A stretch of 64,000 nucleotides of DNA, taken from positions 13,788,560 to 13,852,559 of the forward strand of contig CM046293.1 in NCBI GenBank assembly GCA_025267735.1. The letters are read 5' to 3'. Of the stretch, positions 1 to 13,100 are shown in pieces (the first letter of the stretch is position 1; each line of letters starts with the position of its first letter). A program made the translations under genes and the position numbers. The stretch comes from Mactra quadrangularis. Lineage: Eukaryota; Mollusca; Bivalvia; Venerida; Mactridae. The notes under the pieces are model-generated. The model was not told the DNA's origin. It made no database searches and saw only the letters and a program-made list of their open reading frames with translations.

Positions 1-601
1 CTTGTTCTAGATCTAGTTACTTAATTCAGTGGGCTTTCGTTCTACAAATAAACATTAATGTCACATACAAATCACATGTTACAATTACACAGCTTTATTT
101 CAGTCAGTCAGTCTCTTCTTGCATACAAGCTAAACACTTACAAGGAATGGACAACAGTGATTGATCACATTGTAATACAATAAGACAAACTCTATACAAC
201 AAAATACTATGTTTCATTTATCAGCACAATTTTCTTCTTTATGATGTCCATGCTATCAAGAAACTGGTACATCTATCAATAACTCTGGAGAGAATGTACT
301 AATCTGGTTTTTGCAGCCTTGAAGTGGCTCAGGGGAGATAACAAAGACCTCTTAAATAGCAATTACTGTCTGTTCCGAGGTGGGAACTCCAATTTGTTCT
401 CGTTTTCGCTATTTCTTTGAGGTGTCCTTTAATAAAAAATTCTAACAAAATTGCATCTTTTCTTTTTTGTACTGTCATTGTGCCTGATATGTTTGCTTGC
501 ACCTTCATGCAAGAAGTATTACAAGATTTTTTCTCAAGGAAAATGAGCTTTTGTGATTTTTTTCTACCATGACATTATTGCTACCTTTTGAGCTGAATAT
601 G

Positions 602-656
602 TTTGTTTGGGTTTTACGGCGCACCAACACAAAAAGGTCATATCGCGCCGAATATG
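602..656 (-). mobile_element. Truncated SINE 3' tail insertion, unit A only
   Basis: A 55-bp block begins TTTGTTTGGGTTTTACGGCG and is flanked by the direct repeat AATATG (596-601 and 651-656). Units B (near 11,868) and C (near 24,318) have a single AATATG at the homologous place and no insert. The block resembles the 3' end of the tRNA-Lys SINE at 41,416-41,778 (GGGTTTAACGCCGTAGCAACAC-type sequence), in minus orientation. It reads as a strongly 5'-truncated retroposition after the array formed. Confidence 0.75.
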
Positions 657-2923
657 CGTCCTCTCATTGGACCACTGCATTTACATTTATGTCTTACTTC
701 ACTACAATTCCGCTATAAAGAATTTGACAAAACCGTGCGATGTTTGATAATATTGAACTGCCAAATGTTTAATTAGACTTATAGGGTTTATGTATTAAAT
801 TTATTCCGCTATTAAAATCATCGATTTTTGTTACTTGGTGGTCTTTATAGTGGAACTGTAATGTATATAATAATTATTATTAATTTTATAACAGCGTTTT
901 AGTGCGGCAATTAAGTCTTCAGTTAACCTCTTCTCAGGCCCCTTTTGCTAGTGATATGAAAGCTGCTAGTTCACTGATTTTAACTTACGTGTCAACTTGT
1001 CTAAAACTTTCAAAATTGTACTCTTATTGTAACAATTTGGAAGTAGTAGGACAACACAATGCTAGTGAAAATTGATGTACAGCTATAAATGTTTAATATT
1101 TTATGTATAAAATCCTACTTCAATAGTGACAGTATAGATGCTTTTAATGAGTATGTGTGACTTCTATATAATGTATACAATCTATAGATCAGTTTACTTT
1201 AAAATTTTAAGATTGTATGTTCTCAACACCATTTTATGGGTATATTTACTATATTTAAACATAAACTAAAATCTGAGAGCGAGTGATATATTAATATTTC
1301 ATAATCATAGTAATATTTATACTTAAAGAAGGGAACGTACGATGTAATGTAAAATAACATGCAAATCTTAAATATAATAAGACCATTGCCAAATTATTTA
1401 AAATATAAAACTAAAACAAAATAATAAAAACTCACAACTTCATCAGACAAAGGCCCAAGTCTTAAGTAAGCATTACATAATAATTTAAACATGCGATACA
1501 TGCAATTAAGAAATAAGATGTCGATATTTAGTCCTCCATGGATAGTTGTTAATCATAGACGATTTTGATTTATCCCATGTTGTTGTCATATATGATGGAC
1601 TTGGCATTAAATATCTATATAGTTTTTCTCCTCCTACTTAAATATGTATCACGTAAGATCTATAATATATGTTAGAATACCATGGGTAGTTACCGTCAAT
1701 CAGATGAAGTTTGGTTTATGTTTTGCTTAGAACAATGTTTTTACTTAATCGTTTACTCCTATTTGCTACTGTATATTTCACTACTTAGTAAAATTGCTTT
1801 AATTTATGGTTTATTAATGACATGTTCGTGATCTTTTTTTGTCAAAGTAGGCGTCATTGACCGTCATTAAACGGCATTAATAGCGTTGACAACAAGTGTT
1901 AAATTCATTACAAACACATAGAGATGCAATGTATTAATTCTTAAAGGACAAAATCAGCAAACACTTTATGTCTTGTCGTATGTTATCAGTGAAACACATG
2001 GACATTACCAACATAAGCATTGGTGGACAATTTTATCTTAAGTTGAGCTTCTTGACACTAAGGAATACGCTGACAACATTCAATTTGCAACAGACTAAAT
2101 TTCAGTTATAATGGGTGGCTATTAATGCTCTTCATTATTTTAGGAAATAAATGAATAAATAATGTTTTATTATTGTAACACGTATATGTATATGATTTAT
2201 TATTATAAATGTCGTTGAAAGTCAGGGACGTGAACTTTTTTTACGAAATATGCATTTTGAAATCGACAAAAATATGGAGTTATATTTGAATGCAAGTGGA
2301 AGACGTGTTAATAGATGTTTTATCCTTGAGTTTAGGTATTTGTAAAATTTAATTTCCTAATGAAATAGGTATTCAGGTGTTCAATTATGCATTAATTGCT
2401 ATTTGAAGGTTTGTTTTCATATTGTTACATCGGTTTGTACTAAAAATCAGTCGTTCTATTACAAAATAATGATAGTTTGCGGTCGTAACAGTACTGTGGA
2501 AAACCAGCACAGTAAGTTTATGCATGTATACCGCTAGATGAAGATGTCAAGGCTCAAAAGTTTGTAAAGGTAAAATCATTGTTCTATGAAAAGTACATTG
2601 TTGATCCCCAGTCTGCGATAATATCGCTTACTTTAAGCTACTGTGGCCTTCAACTAGTAGATACTGTGGCTCGAACCTTGCTGCAATATTTGTGAGACGT
2701 ATTTTGTCAAGTACTTATAAATTCTGAACACATGTGATTTATTCGTCATTTAATTTGATTGTGTTAGGCGGCTTATTGGACCCCGTTTAATCAATCCAGT
2801 GCCATTCTCTAGCGCACGCGTAAACTTTATAGTTTAATCTTAACTGTGTGGCTACTGATAAATATATCAATCACTATCGGAGATCAACGAGACATAGCGT
2901 CAGAGAATCATCACGTCTCGAAA

Positions 2924-4235
2924 CAAATATGGTAACATTTTCCTGGAAAGCGTCGAAATGAAACATACTCTTAGAAAGCCATTTGACATTCAACGGGATG
3001 AGACTGTATTGGATAAGATGGATGATACTACATTGTGCTTAGGTAACATTGCCATCGTTATCTGATCAGGCAAATTTTAACTGATGCCTCTTTTATCACA
3101 ATGCGTGTCCTATCTTTGGAAGACTGTTTGTCTTATATGGTCGTTCATTAATTTCATGCACTGCTATTATTGGTACAGATGTGGTCATTTAATGATAATA
3201 AAACGTTATCACAGACTTTTGCGGTTTAGATACCATTTGATGAGGCAACAGCACTTACATTCTTTATCGTATAGGACACGGCAGCATATTATCAAACATA
3301 TCTAGATAATATAACTGTACAATATTGAATGATTTACAGATGAAAAAGGTCGTAACGTCTTTGATAATTCGGGCCCGATTCTAAGCTGGAAGTAATTAGT
3401 CTCCTAAGATTGGTGTTGATCATAATTAGATGTGTATTGTCTGTTGTCAAGATTGAAATGTGACATTAGATATCTTATCAATTTATAGTCTGAACTTATC
3501 TCAAATAAATATTACTTAGGTAATAAAATAACTGAACTAATTACTTGACGTGCTATCTATAATTCTGTTAAAGTGAATTGCCTCACGTTGTTAACACGTA
3601 TGGATAATTCTTATGGCTTGTTAAAGGTTCTTTGGTTTATTTATTGTCTATTCGTGAATAACCAATCCAAGAAGTTATATGACATCCACAACCGCACAGC
3701 ATGTGACAATATTGAATAAATTCTAGGTATTAGGTCAATCCTTATAAAAACGCTTAGAGAGAGCGTGGCCTAGTGGTTGCGACATTTGACTAAAAGATCA
3801 TCAGATATCTAGTTTCACGTTGGTTAAAATTAAAGCCAAAACCCACCTTTTTGTTTTCTTCAGCTAGAAACTTTATCTTTTCAGCTTAGTTTTGGAGTTC
3901 CATTTAGCAAGCTCGAGAGGTTGAAAACACTTGCTGCGTCATTAAACTATAATAAATTAGTATAAGGTTTACAACGTATTGGTATTACGATAATTTTACT
4001 ATTTTTGAAAGGCTAAGTCTATGCTGATTATCTCTATGGTTTCATAATATTAAAGGCTGTATGTACTCATTATTTAGGTTGTTGTTTGGCTGCTATGGGG
4101 GTTATAAGATTTAATTTCTAGACAAAATACCTAATCAGAACTCTCAACTATGGTACGACTGATCGAAATTTCACAATTTTGACTAACACCAGACGTCTAG
4201 GTGACCGAGTAAGGCTTCACAATTACTTTAACTGA
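2924..4235. repeat. Internal tandem duplication A1 in unit A
   Basis: This block is repeated directly as 4,236-5,581. It starts at a shared AAATATGGTAACATTT and ends at a shared CTTCACAATTACTTTAACTG. Units B (about 13,735-15,080) and C (about 26,521-28,012) have one copy each. A1 shares with B a segment after ATTCAACGGGATGAG (near 2,990) that A2 and C lack. It also lacks about 45 bp (near 3,655) that the other copies have. Confidence 0.85.
3763..3825 (+). repeat. tRNA-like SINE-head remnant
   Basis: GTGGCCTAGTGGTTGCGACA resembles a pol III A box in a tRNA D-arm. About 45 bp later a degraded B-box-like TAGTTTCACGTTGG follows. The same pair recurs at about 5,105, 14,623 and 27,393 in the other subcopies, where the second part reads CCAGTTCCACGTTGG. 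No cloverleaf can be drawn, so this is at most an old tRNA-derived SINE head inside the array unit. Confidence 0.35.
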
Positions 4236-5581
4236 AAAAAATATGGTAACATTTCCTGGAAAGCGTTAAATGGCGTCGAAATGAAACATACTCTTAGAAA
4301 GCCATTTGACATACGACGGGATGAGACTGTGTATATTGTGCTTAGGTAAAACTGCCATCGTTATCTGATCAGGCAAATTTTAACTGATGCCTCTTTTATC
4401 ACAATGCATGTCCTATCTTTGGAAGACTGTTTGTCTTATATGGTCGTTAAGTAATTTCATGCACTGCTATTATTGGTACATATGTGGTCATTTAATGATA
4501 GTAAAAAGTTATCACAGACTTTGCGGTTTAGATAACATTTGATGAGGCAACAGCACTTACATTCCTTATCGTATATGACACGGCAGCATATTAACAAACA
4601 TATCTAGATAATAAAACTATACAATATTGAATGATTTTCAGATGAAATTGGTCGTAACACCTTTGATTTTACGGGCCCGATTCTAAGTAATCAGTCTCCT
4701 TAAATTGGTGTTAATCATATTAAGGTGTGATGTATAGTCTGCTGTCAAGATTTAAATGTGACATTAAATAGCTTATCAATTTATAGTCTGAACTCATCAC
4801 AGATAAATATTACTTAGGTAATAAAATAACTGAACTAATTACTTGACGTGTTATCTATAATTCTGTTAAGGTGAATGGCCTCACGTTGTTAACACGTATG
4901 GATAATTCTTATGGCTTATTAAAGGTTCTTTGGTTTATTAATTGTCTGTTCGTGATAATTAATTTTATTGTAAATAAATGTATTGCATTGTTTTGCATTT
5001 GAGTTACCAATCTAATAAATCCTATGACATCCACAAACGCACAACATGTAACAATATTGAATAAATTCTAGGTATTGGGTCAACCCTCGTACAAACGCTT
5101 ACAAAACGCACGGTCTAGTGGTTGCGACATTTAACTGAACATCATCGGATATCCAGTACCACGTTGATTTAAATCACAGACAAAACCCACCTAATTGTTT
5201 CCGTAAGCAAGAAACTTAAATCTTTTAGCTTACTACTGGAGTACTTAAAGAGTGCTCTTGACGTTGTTAAAACTTGTTTCGCCATTAAAGTAAAATAAGT
5301 TAGTATAAGATTCGCAACGTATTGGTATTACGATAATTTTCCAAATTTTTCCAAGGGGCAAAGTCTATGCAGATTATTTCTATGATTTCACAATATTAAA
5401 GGCTGTATGTACTCATTATTTAGCTTGTTGTTTGGCTGCTAGGAGATGTTATAAGATTAAATTTCTAGACAACATACCTAATCAAAACTCTCGACTATGG
5501 TACGACTGATCGAAATTTCACAATTTTGACTAACACCAGACGTCTAGGTGACCGAGTAAGGCTTCACAATTACTTTAACTG
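4236..5581. repeat. Internal tandem duplication A2 in unit A
   Basis: Second copy of the A1 block. Its first 120 or so bases appear identical to unit C from 26,521, including the short form after GACATACGACGGGATGAGAC, whereas A1 follows the longer B form. The two subcopies of A therefore belong to two different lineages. Confidence 0.85.
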
Positions 5582-5850
5582 ACAATTTAAATGTAATAAA
5601 ACTTAAAAACTACATCGTAAAACCTTGATATAAAATTACTTTCGACGAATCTTAAGAAGATGAGATTAAAGTATTTTTACGAGGATAGTCACATTTTAGA
5701 TAGAACTAAATCTAGGTTACATGTACAATGTCAGACAGTTTACAATAAAATGGACAACTGAACTGACAAGAAATCAATGTTACAAAGGCAAATGTCAATA
5801 AGGTTTTCTAGGTGTTTTAAAAAAGTATTAAGTCTGTAACGTGAGTCTAA

Positions 5851-6016
5851 CCAATCTCCGTAAACAGACATCATAGAGACCGGACCAATCTCCGTAAACA
5901 GACATCATAGAGACCGGACCAAACTCTGTAAACATACATCATGTAGACCGGACAAATCTCCGTAAACATACATCATGTAGACCGGACCAAACTCTGTAAA
6001 CATACATCATGTAGAC
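5851..6016. repeat. 34-bp minisatellite, about 5 copies (unit A)
   Basis: Period 34 bp. The core reads CTGTAAACATACATCATG, with a variant CCGTAAACAGACATCATA, each followed by (T/G)AGA and CCGGACCAA. The same locus has about 17 units in B (15,370-15,942) and one in C (28,291-28,324). Units abut directly with no unique spacers. Confidence 0.92.
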
Positions 6017-9000
6017 TGCTGCTGTATAGGATCTCCTGACATCGTTCCAAGATGTCATGTCATGAGATAATCTTTTTGTCTACAAAAGAATGCGTAGCTT
6101 TCATCTAGGCAGAACACTATAAATAGCATAGTTATTTCATGATTTCTTTTTTAGACAGAGTTTTGTGAGATAGTTTGGTGGTGATAATATTCACAGTCTG
6201 CAATTGAACGGATAGCCGGCCTAAAGCACCGAAACATTATTCTACTTTTCAAAGTAGAGTTTTGACTGTCTGATCGATGTGAGTCTATTCCTGCCCTACA
6301 TTCGTTCTTCCATACAAACAATCGTTGATCTTTTGCTGCTTGTAAAATCTGGATTTTTTACTGCATTTGTTCCTGTTTCAGGGTCTATTAACAATTTGTT
6401 AGATTCCAAACTCAATAAATCTTTTTTATTTCAACTGCTTCGTTTCTTAAGTGAATGTTGTAATTGTAACACTCTTCGTGTTTTGTCTTGCTGTGAAATT
6501 GTTGAAATTAACTCCGTGCACTTTTGTTATTGAAGAAAAAATATTTTAGTGTGCTTAAAGTACAGCAGCGCTTTTAGCCATGTCGTATTTTTTTAGCATA
6601 ATGTTCATTCTTTCCCTGACGTTACAATTATGTTGTTAGCTAAAATAGTTGTTGGACTTTTTATTTAAAAGATTATTATTCTGTTTACGCGTGGTAGAGT
6701 CGTTAATTCAATCTATGACTTTAAAAAAATTTCACCGCATTATCGTTTGGCTTTTTTCTTTAATTGTTTTAGATCGAGTCGGTGTCATTTTTTTGTAAAA
6801 AAGACAAACTGTGAGATAAAGTTTCTGTACTTTGAGAAAACAAATAATTTAACTATGATCCATTTCTAATTACTCGCCCCAAGGATAACTTGTGCAATAA
6901 CGACCGAGAATAAAACTTAAAACAGTTATTTGAAAGTGTAATGGGATCATTTAAATAATTTACACTAATGTTGATAACAAAAACAGCATCTGAAGTCTTG
7001 TGAAAAAATATCAGATATTACATAAGGTGTTTAGAAAGCATGAGGGGTCATTACAGATGCAATTAAAATGACCTTGAATGATGCAAGTATTTGTTTCCGC
7101 TTTTGAACGATTGATTTTTGGGACATTGCAGATGGCCTTGGAAATCTGACCTAATGGTAATTGCATTACTTAACATCCTTGTTTAAATAAACAGTTATTT
7201 TGATTTTTCTCTACGTCGTTTGTTTTATGTTAGGATTGTCATAGTTGACCGAGAAGAAGATTCAAAATTAAGAAGATCCTAGATTTCTAAGAATGTGGAT
7301 ATTCATGCTATATTTTACTTTGAATATCATATTTCATACGTATTTGAATTGTTCTTATAATCAAAGCGCTGAAGGCACCGATTTTTTCAGTTTGATGATA
7401 TTACTTTGTAAATATCTATAAAATTATTTCCACTATTAACCCTCTTTATTTACGGCACATCGGTTATAAATATTATACCGACAATTAAAGTAAGTGAATA
7501 GAGAAAAGGGACCGAAGCACATCCAATTGTAGAATATTATTAGTAAAGTGATATTGATTTTAGTCTATAAAATTTATGATTAAACCCAAACAAACTAAAA
7601 TCTTTAATTTCTATATAAATTTTATTAGATAATACTTCAGTCTAGACATATTCGATTTTATTAACAAAAACATTAAATCATTTTTATAAAGACAAACGAA
7701 ATAAAGAAACCTTACAGAACATAATTTTGCTCTTTAGTGATGGAGGAAAATACATTTGTAAATAGATAAATTAATAAAATTACTATATGTAGATATTGAG
7801 GATTGTTTATTTGTCTGTATGCTCCAGACATGCAACATCCATTTAAATTATTTAATTGATAAATGTCATTATTTAGCGTAGCCCCTGAAGGCTGTGCTCT
7901 TAATGGAAAGTTCTTTAGATCGTGCCATGGTGGGAGCAGTTATTATTTATGTAATTCGTGCATCAAGACTTTTATGATCATCTAAGTGTTACATTGTGTT
8001 GAATGAGTTTTGTTACATCCCATTAATATCATGTGGTTTTATTGACGTTTTACTAAGCATTTCTACAAAGATTTTATTAAAATAAAACTTCTTCTCCCTG
8101 TGTTTTAAATAAAGACGGCAATACTTTCAGTATGTGTGAAACAGTGTAACATACCTTGGACGGATGGAATTTTAAGAAAACTAATCATGCGCACCGCAGT
8201 AACTTTTTTTGTAATCAAAGTTTGAGTCCTGATATCCACGACATTATACATGTTCATATGCAAAAGGCACTTCTCCAAGTCAAGTACACAATTAACAAGT
8301 ATTCACAGAACATTTATGAACCATAATATTATTTTACTCTTTCATGGGCAAATAATCAAAGTTATTTAACTCTAATTTGTTTTGGTTTTTATTTTGTCTA
8401 GGAACCGTGCCGACCTTTAAGTACATGTCTCTTCCCTACTTCGCCTTTAAATAGATATCTAACTTAAGACAGTATTCAAGTGACACTAACGTACTTGTGT
8501 ATAAACCCGTGCTATTTTTAGAATTATATAACGGATTGTTATTGTCTTGATAAATATGACAAGAAATCAGAGACTGTTTATAGATTTGTAGTCATACATC
8601 ATAGTTCATACTAAGAAACATATATATCTATTATATCAACCATCCTGATGTAATATATGTGTATAATAGTGAGTTAGAAATATATCCGCCTGAAACGATG
8701 GCTTCTAAAACAGCGAGGAACCGGGTTACACAGTTTCATGACACAGAATTGCACTTTTTACCACGTCGTCCTTTTTTTTCTTCAAAACAAAATGTGTTTT
8801 TTCTGCTCATTACGCCACACCTAACAATTTTGTTGTCAGTTTCAATATTTATGGGACTAATTAGTTGAATGATATTTCTGTTAACACGTTTGATAGTTGT
8901 AAATTCCATCGGTGAATGATGTGGATTTTTTGTCCAAAGAATAAATGAAATCAATTATTAGTGCTAATGTAAAAAACGAAGATGGTATTAACAAATGATT

Positions 9001-10090
9001 AATAGTTATGTTGATATTAAATCATTTATAAGAATTAGACCAAACGTATTAAAATGTATTTATTTTCCGTTTTTTAAATAGCCAATTAACCGATATCGTT
9101 ATTTTTGTCACCAAAAATACTAGATCTATCAGAACTGTGTGTCCCGTGGACTGATATAGTAAATATATAATTAAAATTTAAAAATAAATGTCTAGCTACT
9201 GTATTGTGTGTCTTTTGAATAGGCTTCAAGTCGTTACGTATGTTTAAAAGAAAAAATACAACACTTTAGTACAAGCAAGCACATCAAATTTTCGACGCAT
9301 GACATATGTCTTTAAAAGGTTTCGTAGGAAAACTCCAGGTGCTATTTATTATTCGCGGGGAAACTGGACCCATAGCGCAGTAGAATACGCGCAAGGTTTT
9401 GAGTCTGATGTAACGACAAGATCACTGGCTCGCAATCTCACCTGGCTGATTAATACACTTCCATGAAAATTCGACAATAATGTCGATTTCCTCTATTAAT
9501 AAGGTAAATAAAGAAATGTCCGGCTTTGTGGAAGGGTAGGTAAATATTTATATAAGTTATAAACAAGGGTCTGAAAAACTGCGTTAGGTTAGCTGGCCAT
9601 CGTAAAATGATATAATTATAATTTGTGTTGACGCGGTATAAAAATTAACCAAAGTGAAGCCGGTTTTCTGTTGATCAAATGGGATATTAAACAAAATACT
9701 AATGAAGAGCAAGTACAATAATTGATTGATGTACTTGCGCTCATTTCATTCATACAAATCTGAATGATACTCGAAACATCTGCTATTCTCACTATTAGAA
9801 CATATGCACTATCAACAATCATGGAATGACATTGAATTTAAGAGGACTTGACATATCATTGATGTAATGATCTAATTCGATACCACGCTGAATGGTTTCA
9901 GAGTTCTTGCGTTGGTTTATTGTAATTTAATTACAAATGCAAGACGAGAAAACGTCGGTTTTCATTACAAGTTGGATGGACAAGTTTGTTCTAGTTTTGA
10001 GATAGTCCAGAAATAGAAAAGAAGGTGAAATATTTCAAGATTTATGACCAAACTCGTTTTTGTTTAAGAGAAATAAACAGCTGACATTAT
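6017..10090. other. Remainder of unit A: no gene seen
   Basis: AT-rich array sequence. A frame at 6,279-6,533 (84 codons) is also open in B (16,206-16,460). In C the homologous frame has a stop (near 28,640) and indels, and the peptide is not recognised, so it is not called. AGCCGGCCTAAAGCACCGAA near 6,214 lies in the same unit segment that in C runs into a Penelope-like remnant. The rest of this stretch holds only array sequence shared with B and C. Confidence 0.5.
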
Positions 10091-10156
10091 GTAGCAGCAG
10101 TGGTCCAAATGTAGGACTCGCCTTTAGGGATCAAGAGGTCCAGGGCTCGATCCCAA
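10091..10156 (+). repeat. tRNA-like block conserved in array copies
   Basis: GTAGCAGCAGTGGTCCAAAT followed about 45 bp later by a good B-box match, GGGCTCGATCCC. Present also at about 20,025 and 22,532. It could be the head of an old tRNA-derived SINE. The D-arm part is degraded and no functional tRNA is proposed. Confidence 0.35.
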
Positions 10157-13100
10157 CAAAGGTCAATGCTTATATTCTTATGCAAGAAATTAATCGATAG
10201 TTTTCCTACTCTGGGTGCTGTAAGGAATCGCCTGTCTGAAGGAGATGTTAATAATCATAGGCTGTCGTACAAGATTGTAAAGTCGTCTGAACATGGATAT
10301 GGAAGCAGACTTCAAACCACACTTTCACTTTTTATCATTTTAAACGTTGTGTAGCTTCTTTCCTAGTCATCTAGATTCTTTTTTAAAACTTATAATTGGA
10401 AATTCAATTCTTATGAGACAATTCTCAGACTTCTCTGTACTATTGATAGGGTTAGGAAATATGGGCCATTTTAAAGTAATTATAAATATTGCATTTCTTC
10501 TCTCTGGAGACTGTAATTGCGCAATTCATAATTGATGTTTGCTACTCTATTTCTTGAAATGCATGCTATTAATTTTCAAGCTGAATTATATTACAATTGA
10601 TGTTTTGTTTTGCGTTTAACAGTTTTCGAGAACGTTGATTAATTTGGATACACCAACTCGGTTTTCTGAACACGAATTAAACTGCTTTATCTTGTAATAA
10701 CTGAACCAATATATATGTCAGAGGTCTTGTATGGTCTTGCATGGTTTGACTTTTTGTAAGCTTACATAAAAATGAATGTCAGTGTCAAATCAAATACTGG
10801 TAGTACTGATCGGATGGTTGTACTTAAATTGTAAAAGCCTGATGAAGACGCAACGTTTGTCAAAAACTTAAAACAATTTTCCGGTTCACATGAGTGTATG
10901 GTGAATTGTGCGACCATTATTGTTTAATAATAGCTAAAATATATATATAGCTATTTAAATTCTATTTTTAGAAACATGATTACGCTGATGGTGTTCATTC
11001 TTTCTGACTGTGATTTTAATGATTGTCCGAGTAATCCGCACCAGACTTTGCATTATTTTTAATCGGGCTTGTTCGGTTTTGTTCATAAGAACCTGTGCAC
11101 ATTACTGAAATTCTGCTTTTTTAACTCTGTCTGAAACCCTGATACGACACCGTCAAAATCTAAGAAACAAATAAAACATGTTTTACAATTTCGATTTAAT
11201 GTCATATGTTTGGTATATTATCTACATTAAAGACATGCATATTGAAGGGCAGGTCATATAAATATGTCTTTAGACAAACTAAGCACAGTCATATTCTAGA
11301 ACTAGATACTTACTTCAGTTGGCTTTCGTTCTACAAAAAAACATTAATGTCACATACAAATCACATGTTACCATTACACTGCTATATTTACGTCAGTCTC
11401 TTCTCGTATTCAAGCTATACACTAGAATGGACATCAGTGATTGATCACATTGTAATAAAATAAGACAAACTCCATATAATGACATACTATGTTTCATTTA
11501 TCAGCACAATTTTCTTCTTCAAAGTCCATGCTATCAAGAAACTAGTACATCTATCAATCACTGTGAAGAAAATGTACTAATCTGCTTTTTGCAGCCTTGA
11601 AGTGGCTCAGGGGAGATAACAAAGACCTCTTAAATAGCAATTACTGTCTGTTCCGAGGTGGGAATTCCAATTTGTTCTTGTTTTCGCTATTTCTTTGAGG
11701 TGTCCTTTAATAAAAAATTCTAACAAAATTGCATCTTTTTTTTGTACTGTCGTTGTGCCTGATATGTTTGCTTGCACCTTCATGCAAGAAGTATTACAAG
11801 ATTTTTCTCAAGGAAAATGAGCTTTTGTGTTTTTTCTACCATGACATTGTTTCTACCTTTTGAGCCCAATATGCGTCCTCTCATTGGACCACTGCATTTA
11901 CATTTATGTATTACTTCACTACAATTCCGCTATAAAGAATTTGACAAAACCGTGCGATGTTTGATAATATTAAACTGCCAAATGTTTAATTGGACTAAAA
12001 GGGTTTATGTATTAAATTTATTCCGCTATTAAAATCATCGATTTTTGTTACTTGGTGGTCTTTATAGTGGAGCTGTAATGTATATAATAATAATTATTAA
12101 TTTTATAACAGCGTTTTAGTGCGAATATGTGGCATTTAAGTCTTCAGTTAACCTCTTCTCAGGCCCCTTTTGCTAGTGATATGAAAGCTGCTCGTTCACT
12201 GATTTTAACTTACGTGTCAACTTGTCTAAAACTTTCAAAATTGTACTCTTATTGTAACAATTTGGAAGTAGTAGAACAACACAATGCTAGTGAAAATTGA
12301 TGTACAGCTATAAATGTTTGATATTTTATGTATAAAATCCTACTTCAATAGTGACAGTATATATGCTTTTAGTGAGTATAATTTTAAGATTGTATGTTCT
12401 CAACACCATTTTATGGGTATATTTACTATATTTAAACATAAACTAAAATCTAAAATATAGTTTTTCTCCTCCTACTCAAATATGTATCACGTAAGATCTA
12501 TAATATATGTTAGAAAATCGTGGATAGTTGTCGTCGATCAGATGAAGTTTGGTTTATGTTTTGCTTAGAACAATATTTTTACTTAATCGTTTACTCTTAT
12601 TTGCTAGTCTATATATTTCACTACCTAGTAAAATTGCTTTAATTTATGGTTTATTAATGACATGTTCGTATTGATTATTTTTGTCAAAGTAGGCTTCATT
12701 GACCGTCATTAAACGTCATTAATAGCGTTGACAAGTGTTACATTCATTACAAACACATAGAGATGCAATGTATTAATTTTTAAAGGACAAAATCAGCAAA
12801 CACTTTATATCTTGTTAACAGTTAAACACATGGACATTACCAATATAAGCATCGGTGGACAATTTTTATCTTATGTTGAGCTTCTTGACACTAAGGAATA
12901 CGCTGACAACATTCAATATGCAACAGACTAAATTTCAGTTATAATGGGTGGCTATTAATGCTCTTCATTAATTGATGAAATAAACGAATAAATAATGTTT
13001 TATTCTTAGTATATATGATTTATTATTATAAATGCCGTTAGAAGTCAGGAACGTGGACATTTTTTCAAAATATGCATTGTGAAATCGACAAATTTATTGA

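Larger units (their letters stand above)
1..11289. repeat. Large tandem-array unit A (left end outside window)
   Basis: First of three long tandem copies. Base 5 of the window aligns with 11,294 in copy B and 23,737 in copy C, and colinear similarity continues for kilobases with small indels. The unit is AT-rich with stops in all frames and no recognisable protein. Short open frames inside it are not kept open in the other copies. Compared with B and C, this copy has a 55-bp SINE-tail insertion (602-656), keeps a roughly 480-bp block around 1,150-1,620 that B has lost, and has an internal 1.3-kb duplication (2,924-5,581). The true unit boundary is unknown because the array starts before the window. 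Confidence 0.92.

Noticed and set aside
5851..6016. CRISPR-like regular repeats
   Set aside because: Units abut without unique spacers, and the context is eukaryotic.
6279..6533. 84-codon frame shared by units A and B
   Set aside because: Broken in unit C, no recognisable domain, and hydrophobic/Cys-rich composition typical of AT-rich noncoding DNA.
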